A stretch of DNA of 64,000 bases from RFPI01 sp964398195. Its GTDB lineage: Bacteria; Pseudomonadota; Gammaproteobacteria; Burkholderiales; Methylophilaceae. This document shows, in pieces, positions 1 through 7,956 of this stretch (within the stretch, counting starts at the first letter, position 1; each line of letters begins with the position of its first letter). The position numbers and the translations under genes are program-made. The notes under the pieces are model-generated. The model was not told the origin of the DNA, did no database searches, and was given only the letters and a program-made list of their open reading frames with translations. The DNA is taken from contig CAYNLW010000002.1 of NCBI GenBank assembly GCA_964398195.1, positions 1 to 64,000 of the forward strand. The letters are read 5' to 3'.

Positions 1-53
1 GTGAAGGCGGCCGTACCGTTGGTGCCGGTGTTGTAGCAAAAATTATTGAATAA
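1..53 (+). CDS. tuf: Elongation factor Tu, 3' end only (first tuf copy)
   Basis: Only the last 16 codons and the stop are inside the window; the gene enters from the left edge. The reading frame (GAA at 3-5 to TAA at 51-53) encodes the C-terminal beta-barrel end of EF-Tu. It is base-for-base identical to the end of the complete tuf gene at 15338-16528, and identity continues 2 nt past the stop before the two copies diverge. EF-Tu carries aminoacyl-tRNA to the ribosomal A site as a GTP complex. Two tuf copies, one before tRNA-Trp-secE-nusG and one after fusA, is the usual proteobacterial arrangement. Confidence 0.97.
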   Translation, partial: EGGRTVGAGVVAKIIE

Positions 54-74
54 TTTTTGTTAATTGTTTAGGAT

Positions 75-106
75 GCCGCACTGTTTACCCAGTGCGGCGC
101 TTGTTT
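75..106 (+). terminator. Intrinsic terminator after first tuf copy
   Basis: Nine-base stem GCCGCACTG (75-83) and CAGTGCGGC (90-98) with loop TTTACC, followed by a T-rich run at 101-107. It separates tuf from tRNA-Trp and secE, or lowers readthrough into them. Confidence 0.85.
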
Positions 107-114
107 TTCGGCAT

Positions 115-190
115 AGGCCAATAGCTCAATTGGTAGAGTATCGGTCTCCAAAACCGAGGGTTGGGGGTTCGAGACCCTCTTGGCCTGCCA
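115..190 (+). tRNA. trpT: tRNA-Trp (anticodon CCA)
   Basis: A cloverleaf can be drawn by hand. The acceptor stem AGGCCAA (115-121) pairs with TTGGCCT (180-186), the D arm is GCTC...GAGT, the anticodon stem TCGGT/ACCGA encloses the loop CTCCAAA with anticodon CCA, and the T arm has a GGTTCGAGA-type loop. The 3' CCA is encoded at 188-190. The gene sits between tuf and secE, the usual place for tRNA-Trp in many proteobacteria, and is probably co-transcribed with secE-nusG. Confidence 0.97.
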
Positions 191-216
191 CTTAATATAA
201 AGTAAAAGCGACCGTC

Positions 217-564
217 ATGATGGATAAAATTAAGCTAGTAGTTTCGGTGTTGCTGTTGCTCGCCGGCATTGTTGGCTTCTACTTCCTCGAGAGTTACGCA
301 CTGATATTCCGTGTGTTAGCTGTCCTAGCAGGTCTGGTCTTGGCCGCGCTTTTATTTAAAACGACGCCTTCTGGTCAAACTTTTTATGCTTTTGTCGGTG
401 AGTCTATCGCTGAAGCTAAAAGAGTGGCTTGGCCAAGCAGAAAAGAAACAATTCAAACCACGGTGGCAGTATTCGTGTTGGTGCTGCTGGTTGCAATATT
501 TTTGTGGCTGATCGATACCGGCTTTATGTGGATGGTCAAGTCGCTGATGGAGCGTGGTGCATAA
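217..564 (+). CDS. secE: Preprotein translocase subunit SecE
   Basis: A 115-residue membrane protein of the SecYEG channel, which exports unfolded proteins across the inner membrane. Two hydrophobic segments lie in the first 45 residues. The conserved SecE segment with FVGESIAEAKRVAWPSRKE near residues 59-77 and a final transmembrane helix (about 86-106) mark the family. Three-helix SecE is the long form typical of many proteobacteria. The start is ATG-ATG at 217/220 with no strong Shine-Dalgarno sequence, so either codon could be used. The stop overlaps the nusG start by one base, indicating translational coupling. Confidence 0.97.
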   Translation: MMDKIKLVVSVLLLLAGIVGFYFLESYALIFRVLAVLAGLVLAALLFKTTPSGQTFYAFVGESIAEAKRVAWPSRKETIQTTVAVFVLVLLVAIFLWLIDTGFMWMVKSLMERGA

Positions 565-1100
565 TGAGTATGAAATGGTACGCCGTGCAGGCGTTTTCTG
601 GTTTTGAAAAATCAGTACAAAAAAGTTTAGAAGAGCGTGTCGCTCGTTCTGGCTTGCAAGATAGATTCGGACAAATTTTGGTGCCGGTCGAAGAAGTCGT
701 CGAGATGAAAGCGGGTCAAAAGACCATCAGCGAACGCAAGCTTTATCCCGGCTATGTATTGGTGCAGATGGATATGAGCGATGATTCTTGGCACTTGGTG
801 AAAAGCACCCCAAGAGTAACCGCGTTCATTGGCGGGTCTGCATTAAAGCCGACACCGATTAAAGATAAAGAAGTTGAAATCATCTTGCAGCGCATGGATG
901 ACAGTAAGAGCAATCCAACGCAAAAAATGACCTTTGAAAAAGGTGAATCAGTCAGAGTGATTGATGGCCCGTTTAAAGATTTCTCAGGCACAGTTGAAGA
1001 AATTAATTACGAGAAAAGCAAATTACGCGTTGAAGTGGTTATTTTTGGCCGCGCAACGCCAGTCGAACTAGACTTCGACCAAGTTGAAAAAGAAGTTTAA
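564..1100 (+). CDS. nusG: Transcription termination/antitermination factor NusG
   Basis: 178 residues starting MSMKWYAVQ, the normal NusG length. The N-terminal NGN domain (about 3-115) binds the RNA polymerase clamp. The C-terminal KOW domain (about 125-178, FEKGESVRVIDGPFKDFSG) contacts Rho or ribosomal protein S10 and so links transcription to termination or translation. The open frame extends upstream to 429 inside secE, but ATG at 564, which overlaps the secE stop (TAATG), gives the family N-terminus; ATG at 570 is also possible. Pairing with secE is nearly universal in bacteria. Confidence 0.97.
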   Translation: MSMKWYAVQAFSGFEKSVQKSLEERVARSGLQDRFGQILVPVEEVVEMKAGQKTISERKLYPGYVLVQMDMSDDSWHLVKSTPRVTAFIGGSALKPTPIKDKEVEIILQRMDDSKSNPTQKMTFEKGESVRVIDGPFKDFSGTVEEINYEKSKLRVEVVIFGRATPVELDFDQVEKEV

Positions 1101-1242
1101 TAATTAACCTCATTACTCCGCAGTGGGTGATGAGGTTTCGCTTTTGTTGTGCAAGCAACATCAGCAATGGGCGCAGCGTCAGCTGCATTACTAAACTGGG
1201 GAGCCTGACAACAGGCGTTTGCACCCGTATTAGGAGTTAAAA
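1101..1242 (+). promoter_or_regulatory. Leader of the rplKA (L11 operon) mRNA
   Basis: A 142-nt gap holding structure. An inverted repeat AACCTCAT (1106-1113) with ATGAGGTT (1130-1137) precedes a CTTTT run and could act as a partial terminator after nusG. A second short hairpin, GCCTG around ACAA and CAGGC (about 1203-1216), lies just upstream of the rplK Shine-Dalgarno AGGAG. In E. coli, L1 represses this operon by binding a leader structure near the rplK start, and this second hairpin is in the expected place. The assignment as an L1 site is inference. Confidence 0.5.
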
Positions 1243-1674
1243 ATGGCAAAGAAAATTATTGGTTACATTAAGCTGCAGATCCCTGCAGGCAAAGCCAATC
1301 CAAGTCCACCAGTGGGTCCAGCATTGGGTCAGCGTGGTCTGAATATTATGGAATTCTGTAAGGCGTTCAATGCGGCTACACAAAGCATGGAACCAGGCTT
1401 GCCGATTCCAGTAGTGATTACAGCGTTTGCGGACAAGAGCTTCACTTTCATTATGAAGACACCTCCTGCAACCATCTTAATCAAAAAAGCTGCCAAGCTA
1501 GATAAAGGTTCCCCTCGTCCACATACCGACAAAGTGGGCAAAATCACTCGTGCACAAGCGGAAGAAATCGCTAAAACTAAGATGCCAGATTTGACTGCTG
1601 CTGATATGGATGCTGCTGTCAGAACGATTGCTGGTAGTGCACGTAGTATGGGTATTGAAGTGGAGGGTGTATAA
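1243..1674 (+). CDS. rplK: 50S ribosomal protein L11
   Basis: 143 residues, full length. It has the N-terminal proline-rich domain (PAGKANPSPPVGPALGQRGLNIMEFCKAF trimmed to its hallmark PVGPALGQ) and a C-terminal rRNA-binding domain. L11 forms the GTPase-associated centre on 23S rRNA helices 43/44 and is contacted by elongation factors, release factors and RelA. A Shine-Dalgarno TAGGAG precedes the ATG. It is followed after 1 nt by rplA. Confidence 0.98.
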   Translation: MAKKIIGYIKLQIPAGKANPSPPVGPALGQRGLNIMEFCKAFNAATQSMEPGLPIPVVITAFADKSFTFIMKTPPATILIKKAAKLDKGSPRPHTDKVGKITRAQAEEIAKTKMPDLTAADMDAAVRTIAGSARSMGIEVEGV

Positions 1675-1675
1675 C

Positions 1676-2371
1676 ATGGCTAAGCTTTCTAAACGTGTTG
1701 CTGCCAATGTCAGCAAAGTTGATCGTAATAAAACCTATCCTTTAGCGGATGCATTGGCATTAGTCAAACAAACAGCTACCGCTAAATTTGATGAATCTGT
1801 AGATGCCGTGGTGAATCTTGGTATTGATGCGCGTAAATCTGACCAATTGGTACGTGGCGCATTGGTATTGCCTAACGGCACTGGTAAAACTAAACGTGTT
1901 GCAGTGTTTGCTCAAGGCGCACAAGCTGAAGCTGCTAAGGCAGCAGGTGCTGACGTGGTTGGCTTTGAAGACTTAGCCGAGCAAGTCAAGGGTGGCATGT
2001 TGGACTTTGACATCGCGATTGCTACGCCAGATGCCATGCGTATCGTGGGTACTTTAGGTCAGGTATTAGGTCCGCGTGGTCTGATGCCAAATCCAAAAGT
2101 TGGCACAGTCACGCCAGATGTTGCAACGGCAGTGAAAAACGCCAAAGCAGGTCAGGTGCAATACAGAACCGATAAGGGCGGTATTGTGCACTGCACCATT
2201 GGTCGTGCCTCATTTACAGTAGAACAGTTACAACAAAACTTGATGGCCTTGGTAGACGCTTTGAATAAAGCAAAACCAACGTCATCTAAGGGTGTGTATT
2301 TAAAGAAAGTATCTATCTCCAGCACCATGGGTGCAGGCGTTAGAGTAGATCAATCCAGCATCGCTGGTTAA
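1676..2371 (+). CDS. rplA: 50S ribosomal protein L1
   Basis: 231 residues beginning MAKLSKRVAANVSKVD. L1 forms the mobile L1 stalk that helps release E-site tRNA, and in E. coli it represses its own operon by binding mRNA. The open frame reaches upstream into rplK, but the ATG at 1676, one base after the rplK stop, gives the normal length and N-terminus. The motifs PRGLMPNPKVGTVT and the C-terminal KGVYLKKVSISSTMG are typical of the family. Confidence 0.98.
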   Translation: MAKLSKRVAANVSKVDRNKTYPLADALALVKQTATAKFDESVDAVVNLGIDARKSDQLVRGALVLPNGTGKTKRVAVFAQGAQAEAAKAAGADVVGFEDLAEQVKGGMLDFDIAIATPDAMRIVGTLGQVLGPRGLMPNPKVGTVTPDVATAVKNAKAGQVQYRTDKGGIVHCTIGRASFTVEQLQQNLMALVDALNKAKPTSSKGVYLKKVSISSTMGAGVRVDQSSIAG

Positions 2372-2672
2372 TTAATGGCTCAGGTTGGCGTAGGCCAGCC
2401 TGAACAAAGGGCTTTGGGCCTGATGAATTTCATCAGGGTTATCAAAGACCGTAGGTACCACAGGCCTGTTGCAGGTCGGTTTAATGTAATTCGCTCACCA
2501 ATGGGTGAAAAAGGGCAGGTTAAAGCACTTTTTCCTCTGTTGGCGATTGATAAGCACCTACGCAGATGGCGTTCCCGGAACAGGATATGTTGTTTAACTC
2601 CTGACGAAAGGTCGCCGTGGGATGATCTTCCAACTCAGTTGGAAGGTTTTATTAACGGAAGGAGGAAAGACC
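2372..2672 (+). promoter_or_regulatory. Long structured leader of rplJ (L10 leader)
   Basis: 301 nt without a credible gene, between rplA and rplJ. It contains a hairpin CCTGATGAA/TTTCATCAGG near 2419-2438, a TCACC/GGGTGA hairpin near 2495-2509, and a tight hairpin CTTCCAAC-TCA-GTTGGAAG (2627-2645) followed by GTTTT just before the Shine-Dalgarno GGAAGGAGG (2658-2666). An upstream ACTCCT (2597-2602) could pair with the AGGAG core. Proteobacterial rplJ mRNAs carry such a leader, bound by the L10-L12 complex for autoregulation. Position and structure fit; the exact fold was not computed. Confidence 0.65.
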
Positions 2673-3194
2673 TTGAGTCTTAATCTTGAACAGAAAAAGG
2701 CAGTAGTTGGTGAGGTAAGCGAGCAAGTCGCTAACGCTCAGGCAATTATTCTTGCTGAGTATCGTGGTTTGCAAGTTGGCGAAATGACCGAATTGCGTGC
2801 CAAAGCTAGAAAATCAGGGGTGTACCTGCGTGTTCTTAAGAACACCTTGGTGCGTCGTGCTGTTGATGGCACACCATTTTCTGCTTTAGCTGACAAAATG
2901 GTTGGACCGCTAGTGTTCGGAATCTCTTCCGATCCAGTCTCAGCAGCCAAAGTACTAAGCGAGTTTGCTAAGGAAAATGAGAGCTTTGTTATCAAGGCGG
3001 GCGCTATGCCCAATCAGGTAATGGACGCTCAAGCAATTAAAACCTTGGCCACCATGCCTAGTCGTGAGGAATTGCTGGCGAAACTTCTCGGCACTATGCA
3101 AGCACCTGTTGCCAAATTTGTGCGTACGCTTAATGAGGTACCAAGCAAGTTTGTTAGAACAGTGGCTGCTGTGCGCGATAAACAAGCCGCTTAA
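2673..3194 (+). CDS. rplJ: 50S ribosomal protein L10
   Basis: 173 residues beginning MSLNLEQKKAVVGEVSEQ from a TTG start at 2673, preceded by a very strong Shine-Dalgarno GGAAGGAGG six bases upstream. L10 is the base of the ribosomal stalk; its N-terminal domain binds 23S rRNA and its C-terminal helix binds L7/L12 dimers. The frame extends upstream to 2622 but that part is leader. The rare TTG start combined with the long leader suggests that translation is the controlled step. Confidence 0.97.
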   Translation: MSLNLEQKKAVVGEVSEQVANAQAIILAEYRGLQVGEMTELRAKARKSGVYLRVLKNTLVRRAVDGTPFSALADKMVGPLVFGISSDPVSAAKVLSEFAKENESFVIKAGAMPNQVMDAQAIKTLATMPSREELLAKLLGTMQAPVAKFVRTLNEVPSKFVRTVAAVRDKQAA

Positions 3195-3238
3195 TTTGCT
3201 GACATTACTTTAAATTTTATTTATCAGGAGTTTTACAA

Positions 3239-3625
3239 ATGGCTATTTCTAAAGCTGAAATCTTAGATGCAGTAGCATCATTGAGCGTTCTTGAGTTGTC
3301 AGAATTAATCAAGGACATGGAAGAAAAATTCGGTGTTTCTGCTGCCGCTGCTGCTGTTGCAGTTGCTGCTGCACCAGCTGCTGGTGGCGCTGCTCCAGCT
3401 GCAGCTGAAGGCAAAACTGAATTCGACGTAATCTTGACATCTGCTGGTGACAACAAAGTGAACGTAATTAAAGCTGTTCGCGAAATCACTGCTTTAGGCT
3501 TGAAAGAGGCTAAAGACTTGGTAGATGCAGCACCTAAGGCTATCAAAGAAGGCGTATCTAAAGCTGACGCTGATGAGTTCTTGAAGAAATTGATTGAAGC
3601 TGGCGCTGCCGCTGAAATCAAATAA
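3239..3625 (+). CDS. rplL: 50S ribosomal protein L7/L12
   Basis: 128 residues with the classic three parts: an N-terminal dimerisation domain, an Ala/Pro/Gly-rich flexible hinge (about residues 35-57), and a globular C-terminal domain beginning near KTEFDVIL that recruits translational GTPases. It is present in several copies on the L10 stalk. The gene lies 44 nt after rplJ with its own Shine-Dalgarno sequence (CAGGAG). Confidence 0.98.
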   Translation: MAISKAEILDAVASLSVLELSELIKDMEEKFGVSAAAAAVAVAAAPAAGGAAPAAAEGKTEFDVILTSAGDNKVNVIKAVREITALGLKEAKDLVDAAPKAIKEGVSKADADEFLKKLIEAGAAAEIK

Positions 3626-3645
3626 TTGATTTTTTGTATCGTTTG

Positions 3646-3668
3646 GGCTGGCGGGAAACCGCCGGCCT
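3646..3668 (+). terminator. rplL-rpoB attenuator hairpin
   Basis: A nine-pair stem GGCTGGCGG (3646-3654) with CCGCCGGCC (3659-3667), containing one G-U pair and closed by a GAAA tetraloop. It is followed by TTCACCATTTTT, a weak U tract. It stands between rplL and rpoB, where E. coli has an attenuator that lets only part of transcription enter rpoBC. The same role is inferred here. Confidence 0.75.
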
Positions 3669-3748
3669 TCACCATTTTTAAAGATGGTAGAAGATAAAGT
3701 ATTTTTTTGAGTATTTTGCCTTCTGCCCTTTATTGCTTAGGAGACGCT

Positions 3749-6700
3749 ATGAGCTATTCCTTTACCGAAAAAAAACGTATCCGTAAGAGTTTCGCCAAAC
3801 GAGAGAGTGTGCAAGAAGTACCTTACTTGCTCGCTATGCAGTTGGAATCTTACGCTTCGTTTCTACAAGCGGATGTGCCAAATGACAAACGTGAAAATGT
3901 TGGTTTGCAGGCAACTTTCAATTCCGTTTTCCCTATCGTCAGCCACTCAGGTAATGCCAAATTAGATTTTGTCAGTTACCAACTCGGCGCTGAGCCTTTC
4001 GATGTGAAAGAGTGTCAGCAACGTGGTTTGACCTATGCTGCGCCATTACGCGTCAAAGTTCGTTTGACCATTATGGATAAAGAAGCATCTAAACCAACGG
4101 TAAAAGAAGTTAAAGAACAAGAAGTGTATATGGGCGAATTGCCCTTGATGACCGAGAATGGCTCTTTTGTCATTAACGGTACTGAGCGCGTCATTGTGTC
4201 TCAGTTACACCGCAGCCCTGGCGTGTTCTTTGAACACGATCGTGGCAAAACCCACAGCTCAGGCAAGTTGCTATTCTCAGCCCGTATTATTCCTTATCGT
4301 GGCTCTTGGTTAGATTTTGAGTTTGATCCAAAAGACTATCTATATTTCCGCGTTGACCGTCGTCGTAAGATGCCGGTGACCATTTTGTTGAAAGCCTTGG
4401 GATATAGCCCAGAGCAAATTCTACAAACTTTCTTTGATACGGATACTTTCCATATCACTGCCAAGGCAGTTTCATTCGAGTTGATGCCTGAGCGTTTGCG
4501 CGGTGAAGTAGCCAAGTTTGATATCTTGGCTAAAGATGGCTCTGTCATCGTCGCCAAAGATAAACGCATCACGGTCAAACATATTCGTGATATGGAAAAA
4601 GCGGGGATCAGCAAGATTGAAGTGCCTGAAGAGTTCTTGTTTGGTCGCACCATCGCTAACAATATCATCGCTAAAGATACTGGTGAGATTGTGGTCAGCG
4701 CTAACGAAGAGGTCAGCGAAAGCGTATTAGCCAAATTGCGTGAGGCAGGTATTAGCAAAATCCAAACGCTATATTCCAATGACTTGGATCACGGCGATTA
4801 CATCGCGCAAACCCTGCGTATTGATGAAATCCCTGATCAATATAGCGCGCGTGTTGCCATCTACCGCATGATGCGCCCTGGTGAGCCACCAACTGAAGAA
4901 GCTGTGGAGGCCTTATTCGACGGTCTGTTCTTTAATGAAGAACGTTATGACTTGTCAGTGGTTGGTCGCATGAAGTTTAACCGCCGTGCTTTCCCAGAAA
5001 AGGTTGAAGATCGTACCGCCACATGGTTAAGAAAATTCTATGAGCGTGTCGGACAACAAGGTGCCGAAGGCAAAGCCACTCTTTCTAATGATGATATCTT
5101 GGCGGTGATAGGCATATTGCTTGAGTTACGCAATGGTCGTGGCGAGATAGATGACATTGATCACTTAGGTAATCGTCGTATTCGCTCCGTTGGTGAGTTG
5201 GCAGAGAACCAGTTCCGTGCTGGTTTAGTGCGTGTTGAACGCGCCGTTAAAGAGCGTTTAAGCCAAGCTGAATCTGAAAACTTGATGCCGCATGACTTAA
5301 TTAACGCTAAGCCAGTGTCTAGCGCGATTCGTGAATTCTTTGGCTCTAGCCAATTAAGTCAGTTTATGGATCAGACCAACCCACTTTCTGAAATCACCCA
5401 TAAGCGCCGTGTATCTGCCTTAGGCCCAGGTGGCTTAACTAGAGAGCGTGCTGGCTTTGAGGTGCGTGACGTGCATGCTACCCACTATGGTCGTGTATGT
5501 CCGATTGAAACGCCAGAAGGTCCAAACATCGGTTTGATCAACTCATTGGCTTTGTTTGCCCGTACTAACAAATATGGTTTCTTAGAAACCCCTTATCGTC
5601 GTGTAGAAAACAACAAGGTTTCTGCCAAGATTGATTTCTTGTCTGCGATTGAGGAAAGCCAATATGTGATTGCTCAGGCTAACTCAGAATTGGACGGCAA
5701 AGGTCAGTTTAGAGAAGATTTAATTTCTGCTCGTCACCATAATGAATTTATGATGGCGCAGCCTGATCGTGTGCAATATATGGACGTGGCGCCAGGTCAG
5801 ATTGTTTCTGTGGCGGCCTCCTTAATTCCATTCCTTGAGCATGATGACGCCAACCGCGCTTTGATGGGTGCCAACATGCAACGTCAAGCGGTGCCTTGTC
5901 TGCGCGCTGAAAAAGCGGTGGTAGGTACTGGTATCGAGCGTACTGTAGCGATTGACTCTGGCACTACCGTGCAGGCCAAACGCGGCGGTGTAGTGGATTA
6001 TGTCGATTCCAGCCGTATCGTGATTCGTGTGCATGATGAAGAGGCAGTGGCGGGTGAAGTCGGGGTAGATATTTATAACTTGATTAAATATACCCGCTCC
6101 AATCAAAACACCAATATCAATCAGCGTCCATTAGTCAAAGTGGGCGACCAGATTTCACGTGGCGATATTATTGCCGATGGTGCATCAACGGATATGGGTG
6201 AATTGGCGCTAGGCCAAAATATGTTGGTGGCCTTTATGCCTTGGAATGGCTTTAACTACGAAGACTCTATCTTGATTTCTGAGCGCGTTGTGGCAGATGA
6301 CCGCTACACCTCTATTCATATCGAAGAATTGTCAGTGGTGGCGCGTGATACCAAGCTAGGCCCTGAAGAAATTACCCGTGATATCTCTAATCTATCCGAG
6401 CGTATGCTAGGTCGTTTAGATGAGTCCGGCATTATCTATATCGGTGCTGAAGTTGAAGCAGGCGATGTATTGGTAGGTAAAGTAACCCCTAAAGGTGAAA
6501 CCCAGCTGACGCCTGAAGAAAAACTATTGCGCGCTATCTTTGGTGAAAAAGCCTCTGATGTTAAAGACACCAGCCTGCGCGTGCCTTCCGGTATGTCCGG
6601 CACAGTGATTGATGTACAGGTATTTACCCGCGAGGGCATAGAAAGAGATGCCCGTGCGCAACAAATCATTGATGACCAACTAGACCATTACAAACAAGAT

Positions 6701-7921
6701 TTGGCTGACCAAATGCGTATCGTAGAAGACGATACCTTTGGACGTATCCAACGTTTGCTAGAAGGCAAGGTCGCTACTGGCGGTCCTAACAAGCTGAAAA
6801 AAGGCGACAAAGTAAGTGCTGAATATTTACAAGCAGTCGGTCGTTACGATTGGTTTGATATTCGCCTTTCCGATGAAGAAGCTGCGCGTCAGTTAGAACA
6901 ACTGAAAGAAAGCTTAGCCACTGCACGTGTTGAGTTTGATAAGCGTTTTGAAGAGAAGAAACGTAAATTGACCCAAGGCGACGATTTACAAGCCGGCGTG
7001 CTCAAGATGGTGAAAGTGTACTTAGCGGTGAAACGTCGTATTCAGCCTGGCGATAAAATGGCTGGCCGTCATGGTAACAAGGGTGTTATCTCTAAGATTG
7101 CTCCAGTGGAAGACATGCCACACATGGCCGATGGCACCCCAGTTGATATCGTGTTAAACCCACTAGGCGTGCCTTCTCGTATGAATATTGGCCAGATTTT
7201 GGAAACCCACTTAGGTTGGGCGGCCAAAGGATTAGGCCAGCGCATAGGTGAAATGTTGGAAAAACAGGCCAAGGTCAGCGAAGTGCGTAAATTCCTTGAG
7301 CAAGTGTATAACAGCGGTAATGGCAAATCAGAAGATGTGAAATCCTTATCTGATAGCGAAGTGATTGAGTTAGCGCAAAACCTTAAAGGTGGCGTGCCTT
7401 TTGCAACCCCAGTATTTGATGGGGCTACCGAAGCGGATATTAAAGCCATGTTGGATTTGGCTTTCCCTGACGATGACCCAAGAACTAAGCAACTGCAATT
7501 CTCTGCTGGTAAGACACAGGTCATGCTCATCGATGGTAGAACAGGCGAGGCATTTGAGCGTCCTGTTACCGTAGGTTATATGCATGTATTGAAACTGCAC
7601 CACTTGGTCGATGACAAGATGCACGCTCGTTCAACTGGACCTTATAGCTTAGTCACACAGCAACCGCTGGGTGGTAAAGCGCAGTTCGGTGGTCAGCGTT
7701 TTGGTGAGATGGAAGTTTGGGCTTTAGAAGCTTATGGCGCCTCATACACATTGCAGGAAATGTTAACTGTGAAGTCTGACGATGTATCAGGCAGAACCAA
7801 GGTTTACGAGAATATCGTGAAGGGCGAGCACAAGATTGATGCCGGTATGCCGGAGTCATTCAATGTGCTGGTGAAAGAGATTCGTTCTCTTGCCATCGAT
7901 ATCGATCTAGACCGTGATTAA
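3749..7921 (+). CDS. rpoB: DNA-directed RNA polymerase subunit beta
   Basis: 1390 residues, complete. Together with beta' it forms the catalytic core of RNA polymerase. The rifampicin-pocket segment GSSQLSQFMDQTNPLSEITH lies at about residues 531-550 and carries the residues of a sensitive enzyme; T543 at the position of E. coli N518 looks natural. The C-terminal region with GGKAQFGGQRFGEMEVWAL is also conserved. The open frame begins at 3707 but ATG at 3749, after TAGGAG, yields MSYSFTEKKRIRKSF, the family N-terminus. rpoC follows after 35 nt. Confidence 0.99.
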   Translation: MSYSFTEKKRIRKSFAKRESVQEVPYLLAMQLESYASFLQADVPNDKRENVGLQATFNSVFPIVSHSGNAKLDFVSYQLGAEPFDVKECQQRGLTYAAPLRVKVRLTIMDKEASKPTVKEVKEQEVYMGELPLMTENGSFVINGTERVIVSQLHRSPGVFFEHDRGKTHSSGKLLFSARIIPYRGSWLDFEFDPKDYLYFRVDRRRKMPVTILLKALGYSPEQILQTFFDTDTFHITAKAVSFELMPERLRGEVAKFDILAKDGSVIVAKDKRITVKHIRDMEKAGISKIEVPEEFLFGRTIANNIIAKDTGEIVVSANEEVSESVLAKLREAGISKIQTLYSNDLDHGDYIAQTLRIDEIPDQYSARVAIYRMMRPGEPPTEEAVEALFDGLFFNEERYDLSVVGRMKFNRRAFPEKVEDRTATWLRKFYERVGQQGAEGKATLSNDDILAVIGILLELRNGRGEIDDIDHLGNRRIRSVGELAENQFRAGLVRVERAVKERLSQAESENLMPHDLINAKPVSSAIREFFGSSQLSQFMDQTNPLSEITHKRRVSALGPGGLTRERAGFEVRDVHATHYGRVCPIETPEGPNIGLINSLALFARTNKYGFLETPYRRVENNKVSAKIDFLSAIEESQYVIAQANSELDGKGQFREDLISARHHNEFMMAQPDRVQYMDVAPGQIVSVAASLIPFLEHDDANRALMGANMQRQAVPCLRAEKAVVGTGIERTVAIDSGTTVQAKRGGVVDYVDSSRIVIRVHDEEAVAGEVGVDIYNLIKYTRSNQNTNINQRPLVKVGDQISRGDIIADGASTDMGELALGQNMLVAFMPWNGFNYEDSILISERVVADDRYTSIHIEELSVVARDTKLGPEEITRDISNLSERMLGRLDESGIIYIGAEVEAGDVLVGKVTPKGETQLTPEEKLLRAIFGEKASDVKDTSLRVPSGMSGTVIDVQVFTREGIERDARAQQIIDDQLDHYKQDLADQMRIVEDDTFGRIQRLLEGKVATGGPNKLKKGDKVSAEYLQAVGRYDWFDIRLSDEEAARQLEQLKESLATARVEFDKRFEEKKRKLTQGDDLQAGVLKMVKVYLAVKRRIQPGDKMAGRHGNKGVISKIAPVEDMPHMADGTPVDIVLNPLGVPSRMNIGQILETHLGWAAKGLGQRIGEMLEKQAKVSEVRKFLEQVYNSGNGKSEDVKSLSDSEVIELAQNLKGGVPFATPVFDGATEADIKAMLDLAFPDDDPRTKQLQFSAGKTQVMLIDGRTGEAFERPVTVGYMHVLKLHHLVDDKMHARSTGPYSLVTQQPLGGKAQFGGQRFGEMEVWALEAYGASYTLQEMLTVKSDDVSGRTKVYENIVKGEHKIDAGMPESFNVLVKEIRSLAIDIDLDRD

Positions 7922-7956
7922 CAGTTAGCAATTCGCAGACGCGAAAAGGAGATTAA

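Noticed and set aside
429..563. Upstream extension of nusG into secE
   Set aside because: The extension is only the open frame; the conserved NusG N-terminus begins at 564, overlapping the secE stop.
2375..2683. 102-codon open frame between rplA and rplJ
   Set aside because: It covers the L10 leader and runs into the rplJ start, with no plausible ribosome binding site or recognisable protein; best explained as an RNA leader.
5465..5500. Alanine 577 in RpoB as a possible rifampicin-resistance change
   Set aside because: It corresponds to E. coli position 552, which is not a standard resistance site; the core residues of the pocket are wild type.
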